Shown in pieces: positions 1-7,394 of a stretch of 64,000 nt of DNA (its first letter is position 1; each line of letters opens with the position of its first letter). Source of the DNA: Oscillospiraceae bacterium (GTDB taxonomy: Bacteria > Bacillota > Clostridia > Oscillospirales > Ruminococcaceae); NCBI GenBank assembly GCA_025758045.1, contig CP107208.1, positions 124,001 to 188,000 of the forward strand. Reading direction: 5' to 3'. Position numbers and translations under genes: made by a program. The notes below the pieces were generated by a model that worked only from the letters and a program-made list of their open reading frames with translations, ran no database searches and was not told where the DNA came from.

Positions 1-257
1 CCGAACACGGCGGCGGGTTTCGGGGTAAGCATAGCCAGCTGGGCGCTGGTCAGAGGGATCTGCTCACAGGCAACGATGCCCTCGCAGGCTTCCTTCATAT
101 GCTTGACGGTGCGTTCGCTGGCGTCAGCCGTCAGCAGCACCAGTGCAACCTTGCCGCGCAGGGCGTTTTCCTGTACGCGGTCATACCCGTGCAGCAGCTT
201 GCCGGCCTTGCGGCACAGCCCCAGGGCACCCATCAGCGGGTGCTGTTCATTCGCCAT
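1..257 (-). CDS. ylxQ: YlxQ, L7Ae/L30e-family RNA-binding protein (3' end cut by window)
   Basis: The minus-strand frame starts MANEQHPLMGALGLCRKAGK and runs off the left edge after about 85 residues. The family, a small kink-turn RNA-binding protein related to L7Ae, is recognised from the N-terminal LGLCRKAGKL segment, the central VALVLLTADAS strand and its constant place after ylxR in the nusA operon. The start ATG lies inside the last codons of ylxR (11-bp overlap), so the two are translationally coupled. The C-terminus and the expected downstream infB are outside the window. Confidence 0.85.
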   Translation of the reverse strand, partial: MANEQHPLMGALGLCRKAGKLLHGYDRVQENALRGKVALVLLTADASERTVKHMKEACEGIVACEQIPLTSAQLAMLTPKPAAVF

Positions 258-558
258 GGTCTGCCGCCTCCTTTGCGCTTTGTTCCGCACACTGGATCTC
301 CTCGGTCAGGCGGTCATAGATGCCGTCCGGGATGGGGACCTCAAAGGTGCGTTCCAGCCGTTTGGCCTTGCGCGCTTTGGCAAGGCAGGCGGCCGAGGGG
401 CACAAGTAGGCGCCGCGGCCCGGCGCTTTGCCGCGCAGATCAATGCTGATCTCCCCTTCGGGACTGCGCACTACGCGGACCAGTTCACGCTTGGGGCGCT
501 GGGCATTGCATCCAACGCACCGGCGTACCGGGATTTTCTTTTGCTTTTGCTGCTGCAA
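247..558 (-). CDS. ylxR: YlxR/RnpM, RNase P modulator family protein
   Basis: A 103-residue DUF448 (YlxR) protein. Visible signatures are RRCVGC (Cys14, Cys17) near the N-terminus and GRGAYLCPSAAC (Cys53, Cys58) in the middle, in a very basic protein. The family has been linked to modulation of RNase P and to nucleoid/RNA binding. The start appears to be TTG at 558, preceded by GAGGT at a suitable distance; no better ATG is present. It sits 48 bp after nusA and overlaps ylxQ by 11 bp, the usual Firmicutes nusA-ylxR-ylxQ order. Confidence 0.93.
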   Translation of the reverse strand: MQQQKQKKIPVRRCVGCNAQRPKRELVRVVRSPEGEISIDLRGKAPGRGAYLCPSAACLAKARKAKRLERTFEVPIPDGIYDRLTEEIQCAEQSAKEAADHGE

Positions 559-606
559 GTAGCCGACCTCTTTTCTAAAATATGGTAACCGCTGGGCGGC
601 TGGCTT

Positions 607-1680
607 TTACTCCTCGTCCTCGCCGTAGTAGCCGGATTCGGGGCGGATGTCAATGTTGTAGCCGGTCAGGTGGGCACACAGGCGGACGTTCTGGCCTTTG
701 TTGCCGATGGCCAGGCTCAGCTGGTGGTCGGGCACGGTGACGCGGCAGCTCTTGGTCTCGCCGGGCAGCAGCTCGACCTTGACGACCTTGGCCGGAGACA
801 GGGCGGCAGAGATGAACTCGGTGATGTCCTCGCTCCAGCGGATGACATCGATCTTCTCGCCGTTCAGCTCCTGGACGATCTTCTCCACGCGGGCGCCGCG
901 GGCACCAATGCAGGCGCCGACGGGGTCAACGTCGGGATTCTTGCTCCAGACGGCCAGCTTGGTGCGGGCACCAGCCTCGCGGGCGATGGCCTTGATCTCG
1001 ACGGTGCCGTCGTAGATCTCGGGAACTTCCAGCTCAAACATGCGCTTGACCAGGCCGGGATGGGTGCGGCTGATGGTCACGCGGGGGCCGCGGTCGGTAG
1101 CCAGCACGTCCACGACATAGACCTGCACGGTGTCGCCCTCGTTGAAGCTCTCGCCGGGGACCTGCTCGTTGCGGGGCAGCACGGCAGAGCCGCCCTTGCC
1201 CAGATCTAGCACGATGTTGCCGCGCTCGTGGTCGACGGAAACAACGGTGGCGGTAATCAGCTCATGGGCGCGGGACTGCATCTCGCTGCACTGCAGGTTG
1301 CGCTCGCCCTCGCGCAGGCCCTGACGGATGACGTGCTTGGCGGTCTGGGCGGCGATGCGGCCAAATTCCTTGGTCTTCAGCGGGGTGACCAAGCGCTGGC
1401 CGACCTTGTAGCTCTTGCGGACCTTTTGGGCATCCTCCAGGCTGACCTGGGTGTGGGGGTTCTCGACGTCCTCCACGATGTCGCGCAGCAGGCTGGCGCG
1501 GAAAGCGCCGATCTCGGGGTCGATGTCGACGACAACGTTGTCGTCCTCGACCTCGTAGTCTTTCTTCACAGCGATGACGATTGCGGCCTTGATCTTTTCG
1601 ACCAGATAGTCCTCAGGCAGGCCGCGCTCCTTTTCCAGCGCAGCGAGAGCCTCAAAAAATTCGTTGTTTGCAGTAGCCAT
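607..1680 (-). CDS. nusA: Transcription termination/antitermination factor NusA
   Basis: A 357-residue NusA that binds RNA polymerase and nascent RNA to control pausing, termination and antitermination. The N-terminal RNAP-binding domain begins MATANNEFFEALAALEKERG; an S1 domain follows at about residues 130-200 (VVSVDHERGNIVLDLG), then two KH domains (IGARGARVEKIVQEL; LAIGNKGQNVRLCAHLTGY). It stops after KH2 with an acidic tail, as in Firmicutes, without the C-terminal repeats of proteobacterial NusA. I chose the ATG at 1680: the GGGAGGAAACC just upstream is the ribosome binding site, so the in-frame ATG at 1698 would remove it. The gene lies between rimP and ylxR. Confidence 0.97.
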   Translation of the reverse strand: MATANNEFFEALAALEKERGLPEDYLVEKIKAAIVIAVKKDYEVEDDNVVVDIDPEIGAFRASLLRDIVEDVENPHTQVSLEDAQKVRKSYKVGQRLVTPLKTKEFGRIAAQTAKHVIRQGLREGERNLQCSEMQSRAHELITATVVSVDHERGNIVLDLGKGGSAVLPRNEQVPGESFNEGDTVQVYVVDVLATDRGPRVTISRTHPGLVKRMFELEVPEIYDGTVEIKAIAREAGARTKLAVWSKNPDVDPVGACIGARGARVEKIVQELNGEKIDVIRWSEDITEFISAALSPAKVVKVELLPGETKSCRVTVPDHQLSLAIGNKGQNVRLCAHLTGYNIDIRPESGYYGEDEE

Positions 1681-1732
1681 TTTTTGGTTTCCTCCCAATT
1701 ATATGTTGCAGTCGATAGGTTTCAGTCGATCG

Positions 1733-2224
1733 TCAATCGAACAGATTTTCGTCGTCACACAGCTTGACATAGCCCGCCATCTTTACGGGGAAGGTGTAGG
1801 TCTCTTCCCCGTTCACCAAAGTGGCGTTGCCGTCGGCATCCAGCCCCTGCAGGATGCCCTCGATGTCGCGGCGGCCGGCCTCGTCCGGGCGGATGAGGTG
1901 AGCAGCGCACTTCTGACCCTTAAGTGCCTCGTAATGCTCCGGGCGGGTCAGACGGCGGCCCAATCCCGGGCTGCCGACTTCGAGGTAGTAGCTCTGCTCA
2001 ATGGGGTCTGCCTCGTCCAGCAGCGGATCGATCGCGCGGGAAACGGCCTCGCAGGTGTCGGTGTCCAGCGGCTCGTCGCGGTCGATCAGGATGCGCAGGA
2101 ACCAGTCTGGGCCTTCCTTCTCAAAGCGGACATCCCACAGGCGAAGGCCCATGCCTTCGACAACGGGACGTGCCAGGGCTTCGACCGTTTTGACGGCGCC
2201 GCCGCTGTTTTGCTGTTTTGCCAT
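1733..2224 (-). CDS. rimP: Ribosome maturation factor RimP
   Basis: A 163-residue RimP (YlxS/DUF150), needed for maturation of the 30S subunit. Family marks are GLRLWDVRFEKEGPDWFLRI and YYLEVGSPGLGRRL (the EVGSPGL...RPL motif). The start at 2224 (MAKQQNS) is preceded by GGGAGC eight bases upstream; earlier in-frame ATGs at 2242 and 2239 would place the start inside the leader. It is the first gene of the rimP-nusA-ylxR-ylxQ operon and lies directly after a hairpin-plus-T-tract in its own leader. Confidence 0.95.
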   Translation of the reverse strand: MAKQQNSGGAVKTVEALARPVVEGMGLRLWDVRFEKEGPDWFLRILIDRDEPLDTDTCEAVSRAIDPLLDEADPIEQSYYLEVGSPGLGRRLTRPEHYEALKGQKCAAHLIRPDEAGRRDIEGILQGLDADGNATLVNGEETYTFPVKMAGYVKLCDDENLFD

Positions 2225-2242
2225 GAAATTTGCTCCCATCAT

Positions 2243-2272
2243 AAAAAGAAAGCGGACCTTGCGGCCCACTTT
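2243..2272 (-). terminator. Intrinsic terminator-like hairpin in the rimP leader (candidate attenuator)
   Basis: On the minus strand a ten-pair stem (AAAGTGGGCC / GGTCCGCTTT, two G-T pairs) closes a GCAA tetraloop and is followed by CTTTTT. It lies between the rimP promoter and the rimP start codon, so it is inside the operon's own transcript rather than at the end of the preceding gene. That position suggests premature termination control, possibly by NusA itself, which is encoded two genes down; the control mechanism is an inference. Confidence 0.75.
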
Positions 2273-2299
2273 CCAATAAAATCATCATCGAACAATAAG

Positions 2300-2328
2300 A
2301 ATATACCACACCCGCGCACAAAATGCAA
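2300..2328 (-). promoter_or_regulatory. Sigma-A promoter of the rimP-nusA operon
   Basis: Minus strand TTGCAT, 17-bp spacer, TATATT. Expected transcription start near 2293, giving a leader of about 70 nt that contains the hairpin at 2243-2272. Confidence 0.75.
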
Positions 2329-2423
2329 CCCCCACACGGCAAAAAAGCCCATCCTGCGCCCATTAGGCCGCACATATTTTGCGCAGTTTGCGTTTTGGCG
2401 GGGATGCGGTATGGTTTTGCGGG

Positions 2424-3728
2424 TCACTCGCCCTGCTGCAGCCAATCCACTGTGCTCAACGGTGGCAGCACAGTTTCCGGGTCGACCGGGCTGCCATCCT
2501 GCAAAATTTGGATGCGGAGGGTGGCGGATTCATTAACTGTAGTAAGTGAGAGCACACTGGTACCATAAATATAAGTGCCTATATTTTCTGAAGGATAAGC
2601 GGAAAGGTTGCCATAGCGCACGGTGGTTGTGACGCTATGCTCAATATCAATATATTTCCCAAAAGTGGAATCCTCGCCTTTGGAAGCAAGACGACCTTCA
2701 CCAAGGGTATTTTGCGTGTTGGATGTGTAGGATGCATCGTTGCAAGCGTACTTTATGTCAATCCATGGTTCTGAGTAACTATAGGAATGAACCAACGCGG
2801 CAGAACAATGATAAAAAGGCTTGATATTGTCCCAACTAAGGGTGGGGTCTGTTGGGGCAAAATAAGCAATTAGCCCAGAATCATCCGTATAGGTAATAGT
2901 TCGGGATGGGGTGGTGACGTCGTCATCCCATTTGACGAACGACCAGCCAGGTTCAGCAACGGCAGTGAGCGAAAGCTGACCGTCCTCGTTCATAAGAAAG
3001 CTGATGTGTTTGAGCTTGCTTGAATCTTTTTCCCAAAAAGATTGGTCATCAATGACGGCTTTCTCAACATCGTCAATCTCAAGGTGACCGCATACGCTGT
3101 CATAATCAAAGAAGTTGTAGTAATTATAAATAGAAGCACGCAAGTTTTTCGTGATGCCTGGTACGCTGGAAATGCCATCTTTTCCATCAACGCCATCCCG
3201 GCCATCCTTGCCATCAATGCCGTCTTTGCCATCCTTGCCGTCCACACCATTGCGACCGTCTTTGCCATCGACGCCGTCCCGGCCGTCCTTGCCATCAACG
3301 CCATCTTTGCCGTTCAGGCCGTCCTTACCATCGACGCCATCTTTGCCATCGGCACCGTTCTTGCCGTCAACGCCGTTTTTACCATTGGTGCCATTCTGGC
3401 CGTTGGCACCGTCTTTACCGTTTGCACCATCGGTGCCGTTCTGGCCATTGATGCCATTCGTGCCGGGGTCTCCCTTATCGCCCTTGGCACCCTGCGGGCC
3501 GATCTCGCCGCGTTCGCCCTTTTCGCCGGGGTCGCCTTTATCCCCTTTTTCGCCTTTCAGCTCTTCGGTGGAGATCAGGTTTTCCCAATCAGTACCATTA
3601 TAATATTGAATATAGCCGTCCTGTACACGCATTTCGATCTGCGCGGCTGTGCTGGTATCGGCAGCGGCGCAGCCGGTCAGAGCCAGCGCCAATGCCGCGG
3701 CAGCCAGACGGAACGTTCTCTTTTTCAT
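2424..3728 (-). CDS. Collagen-like (Gly-X-Y) surface lipoprotein
   Basis: A 434-residue secreted lipoprotein: signal peptide MKKRTFRLAAAALALALTGC with lipobox LTGC (Cys20), a short segment with IQYYNGTDWENL, then about 42 uninterrupted Gly-X-Y triplets (residues 59-184) rich in GKD, GVD and GRD, and a roughly 250-residue C-terminal region. The latter contains GWSFVKWDDDVTTPSRTITY, resembling a divergent InlB B-repeat. The triplet region should form a collagen-type triple helix; the charged triplets suit a bacterial collagen lacking hydroxyproline. The start at 3728 has AAGGGGAT upstream; an upstream in-frame extension to 3833 runs through the promoter. Function is not known; adhesion or matrix display is a guess. 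Confidence 0.9.
   Translation of the reverse strand: MKKRTFRLAAAALALALTGCAAADTSTAAQIEMRVQDGYIQYYNGTDWENLISTEELKGEKGDKGDPGEKGERGEIGPQGAKGDKGDPGTNGINGQNGTDGANGKDGANGQNGTNGKNGVDGKNGADGKDGVDGKDGLNGKDGVDGKDGRDGVDGKDGRNGVDGKDGKDGIDGKDGRDGVDGKDGISSVPGITKNLRASIYNYYNFFDYDSVCGHLEIDDVEKAVIDDQSFWEKDSSKLKHISFLMNEDGQLSLTAVAEPGWSFVKWDDDVTTPSRTITYTDDSGLIAYFAPTDPTLSWDNIKPFYHCSAALVHSYSYSEPWIDIKYACNDASYTSNTQNTLGEGRLASKGEDSTFGKYIDIEHSVTTTVRYGNLSAYPSENIGTYIYGTSVLSLTTVNESATLRIQILQDGSPVDPETVLPPLSTVDWLQQGE
3177..3554 (-). repeat. Gly-X-Y coding triplet repeat
   Basis: About 42 consecutive 9-base units encoding Gly-X-Y. Units vary in sequence (GGCAAGGAC, GGCGTTGAT and others) but are similar enough to favour recombination and copy-number change. 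It is a protein-coding repeat, not CRISPR: there are no constant repeats separated by unique spacers. Confidence 0.9.
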
Positions 3729-3773
3729 ACAACATATCCCCTTGCAATAAAATCGACAAATATCGACATCCTT

Positions 3774-3803
3774 ATTATACAGAGAAACAAGACAGAGAGT
3801 CAA
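3774..3803 (-). promoter_or_regulatory. Sigma-A promoter of the collagen-like gene
   Basis: Minus strand TTGACT, 18-bp spacer, perfect TATAAT, with the start codon about 45 bases downstream. Confidence 0.8.
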
Positions 3804-3835
3804 ATAAAAAAGTGCTGCAACAGCGTGCAGCACTT
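3803..3835 (-). terminator. Intrinsic terminator after the M29 aminopeptidase gene
   Basis: Minus strand stem AAGTGCTGC / GCAGCACTT with an 8-nt loop, then TTTTATTT. It abuts the -35 of the next promoter. Confidence 0.85.
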
Positions 3836-3859
3836 ACAAAGTTTACGATTAAAATTTAG

Positions 3860-5095
3860 TTAAAATGCCCATTCACCGTTTACAAAGATGGTGACTTCCT
3901 GGCCGTCTTTGGTGGTACCGGTGATGTGGGTGTCGGGGGCACCAATCATCACGTCCTCGTGGATGGCGGAGTCGTTCAGGCCCTTTTCCATCAGCTGGGC
4001 ACGGGTCATGGCGCTTCCGCCCTTGATGTTGGTGGGGTAGCCTGCGCCAAAGGCAATGTGGCAGGCGGCGTTCTCGTCAAACAGCGTGTTGAAGAACAGC
4101 ACACCGCTGCGGTTGATGGGGCTGGAGGCGGGCACGAAGGCCACCTCTCCGATGCGGTTGGAGTTCTCATCGGTGGAGAGCAGCTCGGCCAGCAGGCTGG
4201 CGTTCTTCTCGGCACCATGCTCAACGACCTTGCCGTCCTTAAAGGTGACGTGCCAGCCCTCAATCAGCTGGCCGTTGTACACGTAAGGCTTGGTGCCGTA
4301 GACCGTGCCGTTGACCCGCTCGCGGTGGGGTGCGCAGAACACTTCCTCGGTGGGCACATTGGCGATGAACTCAATACCGCCGTCTGTCTTGCTGGAAGCA
4401 CCCTCCCAGGTGGCGTCGTCGGCCAGGCCGACGGTCAGGTCGGTGCCGTTGGAACTGACGATGTGCACATGGTCCAGGTTCCAGGCATTCAGCTGGTCGC
4501 GGCGGGCTTTGGTCTTGGCAACATGCTCCTGCCAGGCAGTGACGGGGTCGCCGGTGGAAACGCGGCAGACGTCAAAAATGACCTGCCACAGCTTCTCGAC
4601 GGCTTCCTCCACCGGCAGCTCAGGGAAGACTTTCGCGGCCCAACTCGGGGCGGGCACGGCGGCCACGCACCACTGCACGCGGTCGTTCATCGTGTACTCC
4701 TGCCAGGGCTTGAGGAAGGTGCGGCGGGTCAGGCTGACACGATTCAGCTTGCCGGCATCCAGCCCGGCCAGGGCCTCGGGATCCTCGGCATGGATGGCCA
4801 GTGTGCAGCAGCCGTCCGGGTCCTCGGCATAGTCGAGGTAGCTGCGCAGCTCGTAGGGCTTCATGGCGGTCAGATCTTTTTCGTCGGCCATTTCCATGTT
4901 CAAGCGGGTCAGCTTGTCGTCCTCCCAGCGGACAACGACGGTCTTGGCACCCGCCTCATAACCGGCGCGGACGCAGGCATGGGCGAAGTCCGGCATCGTG
5001 ACCGGGCAGCGCACGATAAAATTTTGCCGCGGGCGCACATTGACGCCCACCTTAACGATAAAGTCGGCATACAGCTGCAGAAAGTGCTGGTTCAT
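3860..5095 (-). CDS. M29-family (PepS/AmpS-type) metalloaminopeptidase
   Basis: A 411-residue cytoplasmic aminopeptidase of family M29, which removes N-terminal amino acids with two metal ions. The C-terminal half shows the family's ligand regions: NVPTEEVFCAPHRERVNG, NRIGEVAFVP, CHIAFGAGYP and AIHEDVMIGAPDTHITG. The start at 5095 (MNQHFLQLYADF) follows AAAGGAGCC; an in-frame extension to 5230 lacks a binding site and runs into a dispersed repeat. It is followed by its own terminator and preceded by murC on the same strand. It probably serves peptide recycling; substrate preference cannot be read from sequence. Confidence 0.9.
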   Translation of the reverse strand: MNQHFLQLYADFIVKVGVNVRPRQNFIVRCPVTMPDFAHACVRAGYEAGAKTVVVRWEDDKLTRLNMEMADEKDLTAMKPYELRSYLDYAEDPDGCCTLAIHAEDPEALAGLDAGKLNRVSLTRRTFLKPWQEYTMNDRVQWCVAAVPAPSWAAKVFPELPVEEAVEKLWQVIFDVCRVSTGDPVTAWQEHVAKTKARRDQLNAWNLDHVHIVSSNGTDLTVGLADDATWEGASSKTDGGIEFIANVPTEEVFCAPHRERVNGTVYGTKPYVYNGQLIEGWHVTFKDGKVVEHGAEKNASLLAELLSTDENSNRIGEVAFVPASSPINRSGVLFFNTLFDENAACHIAFGAGYPTNIKGGSAMTRAQLMEKGLNDSAIHEDVMIGAPDTHITGTTKDGQEVTIFVNGEWAF

Positions 5096-5141
5096 GGGAG
5101 AGGCTCCTTTACAATAATGAATGATATAGTTGCCGTTGATC

Positions 5142-5180
5142 TGTAGGGGCAGATGCTTGCATCCGCCCGCGTACTCTACA
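5142..5180. repeat. Dispersed palindromic repeat, family 1 (short copy)
   Basis: Starts TGTAGGGGC, contains GATGCTTGCATC and ends CTACA, in the gap between murC and the aminopeptidase gene. Related copies are at 12340, 14718, 46756, 50694 and 50770. Confidence 0.7.
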
Positions 5181-5219
5181 AAAACAGGCCGCCCGGCTGG
5201 GCAGCCTGTGGGGGAAAAC

Positions 5220-6590
5220 TTATTTGCCAACCATCATGTCAGCGGCTTTGTACAGGTCACCGCAGCTCATGCAGACGACCAGGTCGCCCTTGTGGGCGTT
5301 CTTTTTCACCGACTCGGCGGCGGATTCCAGCCCGTCGACCACGATGCTGCCGGGAATCTTGGCGGCCAGATCCTCGCTCTTCACGCTGCCGTCATCCTTC
5401 TCGCGGCTGCCCATGATCGGCAGCAGCACCACCTGATCGGCCACACTCAGAACCTTGGCAAAGTCATCCATCAGCATCTTGGTGCGGCTGTAGGTGAACG
5501 GCTGGTGCACGGCGATCACGCGCTCATAGCCCATCTCCTTGGCGGTGGCCAGGGTGGCGGCCAGCTCGGTAGGATGGTGGGCGTAGTCGTCCACGATGAC
5601 CGCACCGTTGCACTCGCCCTTGATCTCAAAGCGGCGGCCGGTGCCGTGGAATTCAGCAGCAGCGCGCACGGCATCCTCGGGCTTCAGGTGCAGGGGGCGC
5701 ACGCAGGCGCACATGGCCAGCGCATTATAAATATTATGGTAACCGGGCACGCCCAACTGCAGGTGGGCGAACGGCTCACCCAGCTCCAGCACGTCGAACT
5801 CAAAGAAACCGGGCTTGTACTCCTTGATATTGATGGCACGGATGCGGGCTTCCTCGTGGATGCCGAAACTGACCACCGGGCGGTCGATGGAGCTGACCAC
5901 GTCCATCGTGTTGCGGTCGTCCATGTTAAAGACCACCGTGCGGGACAGCAGCGCAAACTTCTGGAAGGCCAGTTTCAGCTGGCCCATGGTGCCGTAATAT
6001 TCCAGATGGTCGTTGTCAATGTTCAGAATCACGCCGACTGCGCTGGTCAGGTGCAGGAAGGTCTCGTGGTACTCGCAGGCTTCGATAACGACGCTTTGGC
6101 CGTTGCCGGCCTTGCCGTAACCATCGATAAGGGGCAGCTTGCCGCCGATAACGGCAGCAGGGTCCTTGCCGGCCAGTTCCAGCATGGTGGTGATCATGCC
6201 GGTGGTGGTGGTCTTGCCATGGGTGCCGGCTACGCCGACGCTCTGCGGATGGCTGCGGCTGATGTAGCCCAGCAGCACGCTGCGCTCCACCGCTTTGATG
6301 CCGCGGGCACGGGCGGCCTGCAGCTCGGGGTTGTCGTCATGGATGGCGGCACTGTAAACGACCAGCTGCGCATTGCCCACGTTAGCGGCATCGTGGCCGA
6401 TAAACACCCGCACGCCCAGCGCACGTTCGGCTTCGGTGTTCTTGGTCTCCTCTACGTCCGAGCCGGTGATCGCATAGCCCTGGCTGTGCAGGATCTGGAT
6501 CAGCGGATAGGTGCCGGAGCCGCCGCAGCCGATGAAATGCACGGTCTGCACGCCGTCCAGCAGTTTGGGATCAAACATTGTATAAACCAT
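5220..6590 (-). CDS. murC: UDP-N-acetylmuramate--L-alanine ligase MurC
   Basis: A 456-residue Mur ligase that adds L-Ala to UDP-MurNAc with ATP, the first peptide step of peptidoglycan synthesis. It shows the Rossmann-type N-terminus HFIGCGGSGTYPL, the P-loop GTHGKTT (residues 122-128), the central IEACEYHETFLHL and NIDNDHLEYYG segments, and the C-terminal VDDYAHHPTEL motif. Length is normal for MurC. The ATG at 6590 has GAGGTGA upstream. It is likely transcribed alone or with the downstream aminopeptidase. Confidence 0.95.
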   Translation of the reverse strand: MVYTMFDPKLLDGVQTVHFIGCGGSGTYPLIQILHSQGYAITGSDVEETKNTEAERALGVRVFIGHDAANVGNAQLVVYSAAIHDDNPELQAARARGIKAVERSVLLGYISRSHPQSVGVAGTHGKTTTTGMITTMLELAGKDPAAVIGGKLPLIDGYGKAGNGQSVVIEACEYHETFLHLTSAVGVILNIDNDHLEYYGTMGQLKLAFQKFALLSRTVVFNMDDRNTMDVVSSIDRPVVSFGIHEEARIRAINIKEYKPGFFEFDVLELGEPFAHLQLGVPGYHNIYNALAMCACVRPLHLKPEDAVRAAAEFHGTGRRFEIKGECNGAVIVDDYAHHPTELAATLATAKEMGYERVIAVHQPFTYSRTKMLMDDFAKVLSVADQVVLLPIMGSREKDDGSVKSEDLAAKIPGSIVVDGLESAAESVKKNAHKGDLVVCMSCGDLYKAADMMVGK

Positions 6591-6657
6591 CAGTGGTCAC
6601 CTCAAAAATACTCCGTGCCCGGCAGCGGGCGCGGTTCTATTCCAACTAGTTACTTAG

Positions 6658-6663
6658 ATTATA
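6658..6663 (-). promoter_or_regulatory. Probable -10 element of the murC promoter
   Basis: Minus strand GCTATAAT about 70 bases before the murC start. The hexamer 17 bases further upstream (TTTCTT) is a poor -35, so the promoter call rests on the -10. Confidence 0.45.
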
Positions 6664-6855
6664 GCTTTTTTCTTTCACAAAAGAAACCGTTTTTTGAAAT
6701 TTTTGGACAGGGTGAGCGATTTTTTAGTAAAATATACAAAAATGGACATCGTCAATATGACAATCCGTCGAGGTCGCCGCCCCGGCGGGATGTTTTGCCA
6801 GCCAAAAAGGATTTTACAGTACGATAAACTGCCCGCAAAACCCGGTGCTTTTCCT
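6664..6855. other. Intergenic stretch between the divergent murC and 73-aa gene
   Basis: About 190 bases with AT-rich runs and short T tracts. I see no gene, no clear terminator and no member of the dispersed repeat families here. Confidence 0.6.
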
Positions 6856-6884
6856 TTGCGCTTTGCTGCCTTTTTTGGTATAAT
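6856..6884 (+). promoter_or_regulatory. Sigma-A promoter of the 73-aa gene
   Basis: TTGCGC, 17-bp spacer, perfect TATAAT; the start codon at 6939 is about 50 bases downstream. Confidence 0.75.
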
Positions 6885-6938
6885 ATCGATAAACCTGCAC
6901 AAATTTTGGACGTTTACCACAAACAGGAGGGCTTACAT

Positions 6939-7160
6939 ATGGCAAAAGTGCTGTGGGGCGTGGACCCGCTGGCGGCATCGCGGCTGGGGCAGAAGCAAAA
7001 CGAGCCGCCCTTTACCCAAAAGGAGCTGGCGCGTATCGGCATCCCTGCGCACAAGATCGACCGCGTGCAGGCCGAGCTGGCCCGCCTGGCCACCGACAAG
7101 ACCCTGACCCGCGCCGAACTGACCCAGCTGGCCAAGAAGATTGCGGCGGTGTTGTTATAA
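6939..7160 (+). CDS. Hypothetical 73-residue protein
   Basis: I do not recognise this protein. It begins MAKVLWGVDPLAASRLGQKQ and is a soluble, basic, probably all-helical polypeptide with a run of charged helices (FTQKELARIGI, IDRVQAELARLATDKTL, AELTQLAKKIAAVLL). It has a consensus promoter and a strong AGGAGG seven bases before the ATG, so it is very likely expressed. It stands alone between divergent murC and glyS. The helix pattern hints at a small nucleic-acid- or protein-binding protein, but nothing specific supports that. Confidence 0.75.
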   Translation: MAKVLWGVDPLAASRLGQKQNEPPFTQKELARIGIPAHKIDRVQAELARLATDKTLTRAELTQLAKKIAAVLL

Positions 7161-7172
7161 TTGTACCTCATC

Positions 7173-7252
7173 GGCCCCCCTGGGAGGGGGCTCCCGTGAA
7201 GCGGGTGGGGGAGAGAGCTTAAGGCAAGGCTCTCTCCCTCCCAGAGGGAGGC
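7173..7252. repeat. Dispersed palindromic repeat, family 2
   Basis: About 80 bases beginning GGCCCCCCTGGGAGGGGG and ending CTCCCAGAGGGAGGC, with GGGGAGAGAGC...GCTCTCTCCC as inner arms. The following TTTTTTT at 7264-7270 means it could end transcripts from the 73-aa gene. Confidence 0.75.
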
Positions 7253-7282
7253 ATAATAGCGGCTTTTTTTCCTCAAACTGCC

Positions 7283-7311
7283 TTGTCCCCTGCCCTCTAC
7301 TATGGTATAAT
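7283..7311 (+). promoter_or_regulatory. Sigma-A promoter of glyS
   Basis: TTGTCC, 17-bp spacer, TATAAT. The leader to the start codon is only about 77 nt, too short for a T-box riboswitch. Confidence 0.75.
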
Positions 7312-7394
7312 GGCCATATCGTGTCGGAAAACGTCCGGCGCGGTGGGAAAAAATCGCTTTGTGTGGCAGCCAGCCATGCGGAAGGAGTTTATGT

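Noticed and set aside
3177..3554. Possible CRISPR array
   Set aside because: The periodicity is 9 bp and codes Gly-X-Y triplets; no 23-37 bp direct repeats with unique spacers.
5130..6827. 565-codon open frame opposite murC
   Set aside because: Antisense of murC extending into a repeat and the promoter region.
7312..7394. T-box riboswitch before glyS
   Set aside because: The leader is only about 77 nt, with no specifier loop or antiterminator.
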